A DNA stretch of 7,713 nucleotides from Bacillota bacterium. Lineage in GTDB: Bacteria; Bacillota_E; Sulfobacillia; Sulfobacillales; Sulfobacillaceae. Made by a program: the position numbers and the translations under genes. The stretch lies in the NCBI GenBank assembly GCA_021820645.1, contig JAKADJ010000097.1:1-7713 (forward strand), read 5' to 3'. Position 1 is the stretch's first letter. Each line of letters begins with the position of its first letter. Below are positions 1-5,872 of the stretch, in pieces. The notes under the pieces were generated by a model. That model searched no databases and had not been told where the DNA came from. It worked only from the letters and a program-made list of their open reading frames with translations.

Positions 1-172
1 CCATGACTGCGGCCACCATCTGTGCCGTCCCTCCGTAAGCCATGGCCAGGGCGATCACTATTCCAAGACTTTTAGAATCATACCATCCCGCGTTAATCAT
101 ACTAAGCATCCAGGTTGTAAACGCAAACCCCGCCAAACCCAACGGCGCCGCATTTCCCAGTTTCGCTGACAT
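1..172 (-). CDS. satP: SatP/YaaH (GPR1/FUN34) family acetate transporter, N-terminal part only
   Basis: The first 57 codons of a gene that runs off the left end of the window. The protein starts MSAKLGNAAPLGLAGFAFTT and carries the family hallmark N-x-A-P-L-G-L at residues 7-13 (the usual form is NPAPLGL). A first membrane helix spans about residues 11-30. A second starts near residue 37 and contains the AYGGTAQ segment (45-51), matching the YGG-AQ segment of E. coli SatP. Known members are small six-helix inner-membrane proteins of about 190 residues that take up acetate, and in E. coli also succinate. The ATG is supported by a Shine-Dalgarno AAGGGGAGGG five bases upstream. The gene lies 38 bases behind an acetyl-CoA synthetase gene with no terminator between them, so import and activation of acetate are probably co-transcribed. 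The family call is strong. The exact substrate is inferred from the neighbour. About two thirds of the gene is not visible. Confidence 0.88.
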   Translation of the reverse strand, partial: MSAKLGNAAPLGLAGFAFTTWMLSMINAGWYDSKSLGIVIALAMAYGGTAQMVAAVM

Positions 173-177
173 TGTAT

Positions 178-187
178 CCCTCCCCTT
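178..187 (-). promoter_or_regulatory. Ribosome binding site of the SatP-family gene
   Basis: Reads AAGGGGAGGG on the minus strand, five bases before the ATG. It fixes the start of the transporter, for which only the N-terminus is in the window. Confidence 0.7.
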
Positions 188-210
188 GGTTTTCTTCGAT
201 TATCTGATTT

Positions 211-2247
211 TTATGATCCGCTTTCGGATCCGACCAGCTGATGAATCACCTCGACCACTTCTGGGTTGGACAGCGTGGTCACATCTCCAATTTCTCGGTG
301 GTCGGAGATAGAGGCCAAAATCCGGCGCATAATCTTGCCGGATCGCGTCTTTGGGAGGTCGGGCACAATCCACACATGGCGCGGGCGAGCGATGGGACCA
401 ATTTCCCGCACAATGGCATCCACAATCTTTTGCGAAAGACCACTATCCGGCGTGGCTCCAGCATGGACCGATACATAGATTTCGGGAATACTTCCCTTAA
501 TTTCGTCGTAGGCCGCCACCACGGCAGCTTCGGCCACTCCCGGGACTTGTAGAACGGAAGACTCGAGTTCCTTGGTCCCCAGGCGATGCCCTGCCACATT
601 AATGACGTCATCAATGCGCCCTAAGATACGAAAGTACCCATCCGCCGCCAACATCGCCCCGTCGCCAGCCATGTATGGCCAGTCCCTCCAATCCCGACTC
701 TCGGGGTTCTTGTTGTATTTCTCGTAGTACGTCCGCACGAATCGATCGGGGTCTTTCCAAATCGTCTGGGCGATCCCGGGCCACGGGTTTCGGATGCAAA
801 TGTTGCCGCCTTCGCCGGACCCCGGTTCCACCTCTTTCCCATCCTCGTCATAGACCACGGGATGAATCCCGGGAATTCCCGGCCCCGCGCTCCCGGGCTT
901 CATCGCTTGGAGTGCCGGCACCGTGCTGCACATGAATCCTCCGGTTTCGGTTTGCCACCACGTATCGACAATGGCCGCTTCCCCCTTGCCAATCACGTTG
1001 TAATACCACCGCCACACGTCCGGTTCGATGGGTTCGCCTACGGTCACCATGAGTTTAAAATGGTAGGCATACTGCCTCGGAATGGCGTCCCCATGTTGAC
1101 GTAGGCTGCGAATCGCCGTCGGAGATGTATGAAAGATGTTCACCCCGAGCCGCTCAGCGATGCGCCATGGACGTCCGGCATCGGGATAAGTAGGTCCCCC
1201 TTCATATAAAACCGAGGTGGCCCCAAGGGCCAACGGACCATAAACGATGTACGAGTGCCCAGTAATCCAGCCAATGTCCGCCATACACCAATAGACGTCG
1301 TTAGGCTGGATGTCCAAGATATTCTTGCAAGTGGCCGCCGCATAAGAGAGATACCCGCCCGTCCCATGCTGGATCCCTTTGGGTTTACCGGTGGATCCCG
1401 ACGTATACATGAGAAACAACGGATCTTCGGCCGGCATGGATTCGGGGTCGATCCGAGCCCCCCGATATTGAGGTAAGACCTCGTTCACCACGACGTCGCG
1501 GCCTTCGACCAAGGGTGCCCCGCCATAGCTTCCTGCATTTCGTTCAAAAATCAAGACCCGATCCACTTTTTGACCCTGTTCGGCGGCTTTGGTCACCGCC
1601 ACATCGGCTTTTTCTTTGTGGTCGAGCCATTTCCCATTGCGGTAATACCCGTCAATGGTAATGAGTAAAGACGATTCCGAGTCTACAATCCGATCGGCAC
1701 AGGCTTGACCACTAAAACCGCCGAAGACCACCGAATGGATGGCACCGAGCCGAGCACATGCCAGCATCGCCACCGGTAAATCCACCACCATCGGCATATG
1801 GATAGTGACCCGATCCCCTTTCTTCACTCCGGCGAAATCCCGTAATAAGGCCGCAAATTCATTGACGCGCCAATAGAGTTCCTGGTAACTCACCGCAGTA
1901 ATGGGGTCGGACTCCCGTTCGGCCACAAAATAATAGGCCACCTTGCTATGGTGGCGGGAGACATGGCGATCGACACAGTTGTATGAAGCATTCAGGCGTC
2001 CTCCCACAAACCATCGCCAAAACGGCGGATTTGCTGCGTCTAGCACGGTGTCCCAGGTCCGGTCCCAATCTAGAAGGTTCGCGTATTCGGTAAAGCTCTC
2101 TGGGAAGTGATCCAAATCAAACCGCCGAAACACCTCGGGATCCTTCAGGTTTGCCTGTTGGACAAAAGACACGGGAGGCTCGTAATAATCCTCCTCCCGC
2201 CAATGGACCTCAATGTCTCGGGGATTCACGTTCTGATTGTTGGCCAT
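211..2247 (-). CDS. acs: Acetyl-CoA synthetase, AMP-forming
   Basis: A 678-aa enzyme of the ANL superfamily that converts acetate, ATP and CoA into acetyl-CoA, AMP and pyrophosphate in the cytoplasm. Landmarks are the P-loop-like YTSGSTGKPKG (281-291), VGEPI (403-407), TWWQTETGG (429-437), the hinge region GRIDDVINVAGHRLGT (543-558) and the C-terminal PKTRSGKIMRR (632-642), whose K638 matches the lysine acetylated in Salmonella Acs. The acyl-pocket residues read I328, T329, V403 and W431. The Trp restricts Acs enzymes to small acids, so acetate is most likely and propionate is possible. Length is close to the usual ~650; about nine extra residues lie near 510-523. The ATG has an AAAGGAGGG site five bases upstream. 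A 132-base gap separates the gene from the acyl-CoA operon, and a SatP-type acetate transporter gene follows. In the Bacillus yng locus a different acyl-CoA synthetase (YngI) is found, so this gene is not a simple equivalent. Confidence 0.92.
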   Translation of the reverse strand: MANNQNVNPRDIEVHWREEDYYEPPVSFVQQANLKDPEVFRRFDLDHFPESFTEYANLLDWDRTWDTVLDAANPPFWRWFVGGRLNASYNCVDRHVSRHHSKVAYYFVAERESDPITAVSYQELYWRVNEFAALLRDFAGVKKGDRVTIHMPMVVDLPVAMLACARLGAIHSVVFGGFSGQACADRIVDSESSLLITIDGYYRNGKWLDHKEKADVAVTKAAEQGQKVDRVLIFERNAGSYGGAPLVEGRDVVVNEVLPQYRGARIDPESMPAEDPLFLMYTSGSTGKPKGIQHGTGGYLSYAAATCKNILDIQPNDVYWCMADIGWITGHSYIVYGPLALGATSVLYEGGPTYPDAGRPWRIAERLGVNIFHTSPTAIRSLRQHGDAIPRQYAYHFKLMVTVGEPIEPDVWRWYYNVIGKGEAAIVDTWWQTETGGFMCSTVPALQAMKPGSAGPGIPGIHPVVYDEDGKEVEPGSGEGGNICIRNPWPGIAQTIWKDPDRFVRTYYEKYNKNPESRDWRDWPYMAGDGAMLAADGYFRILGRIDDVINVAGHRLGTKELESSVLQVPGVAEAAVVAAYDEIKGSIPEIYVSVHAGATPDSGLSQKIVDAIVREIGPIARPRHVWIVPDLPKTRSGKIMRRILASISDHREIGDVTTLSNPEVVEVIHQLVGSESGS
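215..230 (-). repeat. Perfect 6-bp inverted repeat over the acs 3' end
   Basis: GATCCG-AAAG-CGGATC on the minus strand: six perfect base pairs around a four-base loop, overlapping the last acs codons and ending just before the TAA. What follows is A-rich, not a U tract, so it is not an intrinsic terminator for the minus strand. It could be an RNA stability or processing hairpin between acs and the transporter gene, or chance. Confidence 0.4.
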
Positions 2248-2252
2248 TTTAA

Positions 2253-2261
2253 CCCTCCTTT
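2253..2261 (-). promoter_or_regulatory. Ribosome binding site of acs
   Basis: AAAGGAGGG on the minus strand, five bases before the ATG at 2247. It supports that start. Confidence 0.7.
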
Positions 2262-2276
2262 CATCGATTCCATTTT

Positions 2277-2305
2277 ATTCTACAACGACTTGCGCGAGAA
2301 TTCAG
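2277..2305 (-). promoter_or_regulatory. Possible promoter for acs and the transporter
   Basis: In the 132-base gap between the crotonase gene and acs, the minus strand has TAGAAT (2277-2282), five of six matches to the -10 consensus, 29 bases ahead of the acs ATG and just upstream of its Shine-Dalgarno. The best -35 at 17-base spacing is CTGAAT (2300-2305), only three of six matches. The position and the gap favour a promoter; the weak -35 argues for caution. An alternative sigma factor (the Bacillus yng genes belong to the SigE mother-cell set) cannot be judged by eye. The rest of the gap shows only a 4-bp hairpin. Confidence 0.27.
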
Positions 2306-2379
2306 TTATGATCAAGCAATTTACTCGAAGAATTGTCCTAACTTTTCCATCTTGGTGCCCTCATTAGGGTGCAGGCTTT

Positions 2380-3153
2380 TCATCGTTGATTCCAGTTCGG
2401 AGCACGCCGTTCCGAAAACGCCGCAACGCCCTCGCGCGAGTCTTCCGTAAGGGCGACGAGTGATACCATGTTTTGTAAATAGTGCAAGGCTTGCTCATAG
2501 CTGAGATCCTCAGACCAGCGAAACGCTTCTTTGCCGAGCCGAGCAATCGTCGAACTGCCCGAGGTTACGGCCCGCGCCAAATCCAGCGCTTGTGGCTGCA
2601 CCTGATCCGGCGCCACCACCCGATTACAAAAACCCCATTGTTCCATTGTAGGAGCATCGACCATACGGCCACTCATGAGTAGTTCCAAGGCACGGCGTTT
2701 CCCGATTAGCCGCACAATGGGAGCCATGACCACCATCGGAAATAATCCAATCTTAATTTCTGGCAGGCCGAATTGGGTGTCTGAGGCTGCCACCAAAAGG
2801 TCCGCCCCGGCCGCTAACCCCATCCCTCCCGCCAAGGTATAGCCAAACACTGCGGCAATCACTAAAGGAGGAATCGATGCCATGGTTTGGATGAGTTCGG
2901 CAATCCCACCAAAATAACTTCTGACCGCCTCTACGGAAGATAGTTGCCGCACTTCGCTAAGATCGGCCCCCGCACAAAATGCCTTGTCGCCAATCCCAGT
3001 TAGAATGATGGCATGAACCGTAGGATCGTGCCCCCACTGCAAAAACGCCTGATTCAACTCCCGAATCGTCTCCGTGTTCAAGGCGTTACGCACCTGGGGC
3101 CGATTAATCGCCAGTCGCACGATTGCGTCGTGACGCTCCACCTCAATGTTCAC
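2380..3153 (-). CDS. yngF: Crotonase-fold enoyl-CoA hydratase/isomerase (YngF-like; candidate methylglutaconyl-CoA hydratase)
   Basis: A 257-aa protein of normal length for the enoyl-CoA hydratase family. The oxyanion-hole segments are visible: AFCAGADL (58-65), with A61 as the first backbone donor, and GYTLAGGMGLA (104-114), with G109 as the second. Of the two catalytic glutamates of rat enoyl-CoA hydratase, the second is kept (E132 in GLPEIKIG), but the first, normally in GGGCELA, is Gly112 (codon GGG, 2818-2820). The segment LFPMVVMAP (137-145) replaces the usual IPGAGG. In a leucine pathway the enzyme would hydrate 3-methylglutaconyl-CoA to HMG-CoA. With a single Glu, a delta3-delta2-enoyl-CoA isomerase or another crotonase reaction is equally possible. 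The GTG start overlaps the stop of the lyase gene by four bases (GTGA), implying translational coupling; a modest AAGGGG lies eight bases upstream. It is the last gene before the 132-base gap. Fold assignment is secure; the reaction is not. Confidence 0.85.
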   Translation of the reverse strand: MNIEVERHDAIVRLAINRPQVRNALNTETIRELNQAFLQWGHDPTVHAIILTGIGDKAFCAGADLSEVRQLSSVEAVRSYFGGIAELIQTMASIPPLVIAAVFGYTLAGGMGLAAGADLLVAASDTQFGLPEIKIGLFPMVVMAPIVRLIGKRRALELLMSGRMVDAPTMEQWGFCNRVVAPDQVQPQALDLARAVTSGSSTIARLGKEAFRWSEDLSYEQALHYLQNMVSLVALTEDSREGVAAFSERRAPNWNQR

Positions 3154-4076
3154 GAGGGCACCCCTTTCGGCACCATCCGGCCTCCCGCTTGATACACGCG
3201 GGAAGGGACGGGGTGTTCGAGTCGATCCACCAGGCCCCCCGTAATGGCAATCAAGCGCTCGAGGTCGACCCCGGTGTGTACTCCCATCGATTCCAAGAGA
3301 TATACCGCGTCATCCGTGGCCAAATTGCCCCCGGCTCCCGGGGAGAACGGCGAACCCCCAATTCCTCCCAATGCGGTCTCAAAACGCGAAGCTCCGGCCG
3401 TAAGCGCCGCCACCAAATTGGCTAACGCGGTGCCGCGATTGTCATGAAAGTGAAGCCCGAGCTGTACATCTTGTAATTCCGTCATGAATCTTCGGACCAA
3501 GTCAAAAACTTGACGCGGGTGCGCCACTCCGACGGTATCCCCCAAGGTCATTTCGGTGATCCCTAAGTTCCGGAGTTCCTTCGCCAAGTCCAGCACATTG
3601 GCTTCTGGCACCGTTCCCTCATAGGGACACCCAAAGGCCGTCACAATCACCGCAGACACGTGAACGGTCCCCGCGACCCGATCCATAATGCGGTGAAACC
3701 CGTCCAACGAATCCTCAATGGTTCGATGCACGTTCTTCATGTTGTGCGTCTGACTCGCCGACAAAAACAGTGTGATTTCATCAGGATGGCACGCGAGCGC
3801 GCGCTCGGCACCCTTTAAATTGGGTACCAAGACCGAATAGATGGTGCCGGGTCGACGGGCAATTCCCTCCATTACCGCTTGCGCGTCTGCCATCTGTGGC
3901 AACCACTCGGGACTCACAAACGACGTCACCTCAATGCGAGGCAATCCCGCTGCCGACAGTTGATCGACCAGTTGAATCTTATACGCCGTGTCCATCACGC
4001 GGGGCTCCGCCTGTAGCCCATCACGAGGCCCTACTTCTTTGATCGACACCGAGTCTGGATACTGCCAGTGGTCCAT
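3150..4076 (-). CDS. yngG: Hydroxymethylglutaryl-CoA lyase family protein with Cys-to-Ser in the active-site loop
   Basis: A 308-aa DRE-TIM metallolyase. Family landmarks are EVGPRDGLQ (14-22; R18 and D19 match human Arg41 and Asp42), IEVTSFVSP (48-56; E49 matches Glu72), AFGCPYEG (147-154), LGDTVGV (178-184), and the metal-binding HFHD (209-212). The catalytic loop GGSPFSPGAGGN (240-251) keeps the Asn (N251) but has Ser242 where HMG-CoA lyases have the catalytic Cys (GGCPYA; human Cys266). HMG-CoA lyase splits HMG-CoA into acetyl-CoA and acetoacetate, the last step of leucine breakdown. An (R)-citramalyl-CoA lyase or other acyl-CoA aldolase of the same fold is an alternative. I chose the ATG at 4076 because AAGGAGGG lies six bases upstream. 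An in-frame GTG at 4097 would add seven residues and sits upstream of that site. The gene begins 32 bases after the carboxyltransferase stop and overlaps the crotonase start by four bases. Confidence 0.85.
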   Translation of the reverse strand: MDHWQYPDSVSIKEVGPRDGLQAEPRVMDTAYKIQLVDQLSAAGLPRIEVTSFVSPEWLPQMADAQAVMEGIARRPGTIYSVLVPNLKGAERALACHPDEITLFLSASQTHNMKNVHRTIEDSLDGFHRIMDRVAGTVHVSAVIVTAFGCPYEGTVPEANVLDLAKELRNLGITEMTLGDTVGVAHPRQVFDLVRRFMTELQDVQLGLHFHDNRGTALANLVAALTAGASRFETALGGIGGSPFSPGAGGNLATDDAVYLLESMGVHTGVDLERLIAITGGLVDRLEHPVPSRVYQAGGRMVPKGVPS

Positions 4077-4082
4077 AAAAGT

Positions 4083-4090
4083 CCCTCCTT
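4083..4090 (-). promoter_or_regulatory. Ribosome binding site that decides the lyase start
   Basis: AAGGAGGG on the minus strand, six bases before the ATG at 4076. It lies inside the longer alternative reading from GTG at 4097, which argues that the longer start is not used. Confidence 0.75.
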
Positions 4091-4108
4091 CGCACACCCT
4101 TAATGTTT

Positions 4109-5626
4109 CTAGACCGGAGTCACGGGATGGCGTCGGTCACTAAACTCCCGCCTCTTATCCCGGTAAAGCCGAAAGCGCTGGATGAGCTCGTCGCGCAAGT
4201 GATCGGGTTCGATCACCTCATCCACTACCAATTCCGAGGCCAATCGCAATAGGTCAATGTCTTGGCGATATTCTCGCTCTTTTTCCTGGATAAAGGCCCG
4301 GCGTGAGTCGCCTTCTAATTCATGAATCTTGTTGTAGTAGACGGCGTTCACCGCGGCTTCAGGGCCCATCACCGCAATTTGCGCGGTCGGTAACGCTATG
4401 GTGACGTCACTCCCAAAAGCCGGGCCAGCCATGGCGTAAAGACCGGCGCCATACGCTTTACGGACCACCACACTAATTTTGGGCACCGTTGCCTCACTCA
4501 CAGCGGCAATATATTTGGCCCCATGGCGAATGATGCCGTCGCGCTCCACTTTGGTGCCGATCATAAATCCCGGCACGTCCGCCAAGAACAATAAGGGGAT
4601 GTTAAAGGCATCGCAGAGATTGATAAAACGCGCGGCTTTATCCGCCGAATCCCCAAATAGGACTCCCCCCTTGACCTTAGATTGATTGGCCACGATGCCA
4701 ATCGGTTGGCCATCCAGATGGGCCAATCCCACAATCATTTCCGGGGCAAATAGCGGTTTAATCGGAAACCAGCTATCTTCATCCACCAGCGCCAAAATCA
4801 CGCGATGCATGTCGAACGGCACGTTTTGATTTTCCGGAATGATCCGATCCCAAGTCACCTCGGGCGCCAATCGCGTCGGTACCGACAAGGGCCGCATCCT
4901 GAAGTTGTTTGGCATGTACCGAAAATACTGGAGACCTAATCGAATGGCTTCTTCTTCATTGGTCGCCAGCAAGTCCCCAATACCACTGATGGTACAATGC
5001 ATGCGAGCTCCGCCCATTTCTTCCAGACTCACCTTCTCGCCAATCACCATCTCCGCCATCCGCGGCGAACCGAGATACATCGAGGCGTTATGGTCAACCA
5101 TCACCACCAAATCGCAAAACGCGGGAATGTACGCGCCTCCCGCCGCAGATGGACCAAACAAGAGACAGATTTGGGGCACTTTACCCGAAAGTTTAACCTC
5201 ATTGTAAAAAATTCCGCCCGCCCCGCGGCGACCCGGGAACATTTCAATCTGATCGGTGATCCGGGCCCCGGCGGAATCCACCAGATAAAAAATGGGGCAC
5301 TCGAGTGCCATGGCCTTTTCTTGAATCCGTAAGATCTTCTCGACGGTGCGCGAACCCCAGGAACCGGCTTTAACGGTCGGATCGTTCGCCATCACGACCA
5401 CGGTCCGGCCCCCAATGGTTCCGGTCACGGTCACCACCCCATCCGCCGGCAACCCCCCATCGAGGGCATTGGCCAAGAGGCCGTCTTCTACATAACCGGG
5501 ATCTAAAAGCAATTCGAGTCGACGTCGCACCGACAATTTGTGATCGTCCACCAATTTACGATGGTATTTTTCCGGGCCGCCCGAAGCCGCCGTCTTCCGA
5601 TGTTGCCGTAATTCTTCTGTATTCAC
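4109..5626 (-). CDS. yngE: Acyl-CoA carboxylase carboxyltransferase subunit (YngE-like; candidate methylcrotonyl-CoA carboxylase beta chain)
   Basis: A 505-aa biotin-dependent carboxyltransferase, full length for the AccD/PccB/MccB type. It moves the carboxyl group from carboxybiotin to an acyl-CoA. The N-terminal crotonase-like half holds YLVDSAGARI (114-123), FPGRRGAGGIFYN (130-142) and the first oxyanion loop GPSAAGGAY (158-166). The C-terminal half holds FLADVPGFMIGT (347-358), the second oxyanion loop KAYGAGLYAMAG (390-401) and TAQIAVMGPE (414-423). FPGRR-GG-IFYN and GAG-Y-M resemble methylcrotonyl-CoA carboxylase beta. Propionyl-CoA enzymes usually read GGAYDVM at the second site; here Tyr397 stands where they have the specificity Asp. 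The start is a GTG, with AAGGAGG seven bases upstream. The biotin carrier gene ends 24 bases before it. A biotin carboxylase subunit is needed for activity and is not in the window. The family is certain; the substrate is inferred from neighbours. Confidence 0.93.
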   Translation of the reverse strand: MNTEELRQHRKTAASGGPEKYHRKLVDDHKLSVRRRLELLLDPGYVEDGLLANALDGGLPADGVVTVTGTIGGRTVVVMANDPTVKAGSWGSRTVEKILRIQEKAMALECPIFYLVDSAGARITDQIEMFPGRRGAGGIFYNEVKLSGKVPQICLLFGPSAAGGAYIPAFCDLVVMVDHNASMYLGSPRMAEMVIGEKVSLEEMGGARMHCTISGIGDLLATNEEEAIRLGLQYFRYMPNNFRMRPLSVPTRLAPEVTWDRIIPENQNVPFDMHRVILALVDEDSWFPIKPLFAPEMIVGLAHLDGQPIGIVANQSKVKGGVLFGDSADKAARFINLCDAFNIPLLFLADVPGFMIGTKVERDGIIRHGAKYIAAVSEATVPKISVVVRKAYGAGLYAMAGPAFGSDVTIALPTAQIAVMGPEAAVNAVYYNKIHELEGDSRRAFIQEKEREYRQDIDLLRLASELVVDEVIEPDHLRDELIQRFRLYRDKRREFSDRRHPVTPV

Positions 5627-5633
5627 CCGCTAG

Positions 5634-5640
5634 CCTCCTT
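5634..5640 (-). promoter_or_regulatory. Ribosome binding site that decides the GTG start of the carboxyltransferase
   Basis: AAGGAGG on the minus strand, seven bases before GTG at 5626. It supports a non-ATG start for the carboxyltransferase. Confidence 0.75.
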
Positions 5641-5650
5641 TATTGTCCGG

Positions 5651-5869
5651 TTATGCGTCGACCAGGATCACCAAGGGGTCCCCATCATTAACAAAGTCCC
5701 CTTCTTTGACCACCACTTCCTGAACAATACCCCCTGCTTCTGATTCTATCGGGATTTCCATTTTCATCGACTCTAACCGAACCACTTCTTGCCCAACCGC
5801 TACTGTGTCGCCGGGTCTTACCAACACCTTGAAGACTACCCCGGCCAAACTTGCCACTACACTTGTCAT
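5651..5869 (-). CDS. yngHB: Stand-alone biotin carboxyl carrier protein (YngHB-like)
   Basis: A 72-aa protein that is nothing but a biotinyl/lipoyl attachment domain. ESMKMEIP (33-40) holds the biotin-accepting Lys36. Glycines at turns (G10, G20, G26, G47, G57, G63) fit the flattened beta-barrel of the fold, and EGDFVNDGDPL (56-66) is the typical C-terminal hairpin. It would shuttle carboxybiotin from a biotin carboxylase to the carboxyltransferase encoded next. Ordinary AccB proteins are about 150 aa with a Pro/Ala-rich linker; this one lacks that extension and matches the small YngHB of B. subtilis in size and context. The ATG lies three bases after the stop of the unknown upstream gene, and its Shine-Dalgarno AGGAGG (5879-5884) lies inside that gene's last codons, so the two are tightly linked. 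MKM favours biotin over lipoate. Confidence 0.93.
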   Translation of the reverse strand: MTSVVASLAGVVFKVLVRPGDTVAVGQEVVRLESMKMEIPIESEAGGIVQEVVVKEGDFVNDGDPLVILVDA

Positions 5870-5872
5870 TTT

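Noticed and set aside
241..552. Plus-strand open frames of 60-120 aa throughout the window, such as the one here
   Set aside because: They lie antisense to well-supported genes, lack domain features and have no consistent ribosome sites; they are shadows of the minus-strand codons.
211..2247. Calling the synthetase an acetoacetyl-CoA synthetase, which would suit a pathway releasing acetoacetate
   Set aside because: The pocket (I328, T329, V403, W431) and the C-terminal region match acetyl-CoA synthetase; the Trp leaves room only for small acids.
2358..2369. CCCT-AATG-AGGG as a terminator after the crotonase gene
   Set aside because: Only four base pairs, and it is not followed by a U run on the minus strand.
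4077..4097. Longer lyase start at GTG 4097, adding seven residues
   Set aside because: The strong AAGGAGGG site at 4083-4090 lies inside that extension, six bases before the ATG at 4076. The extension has no matching family residues.
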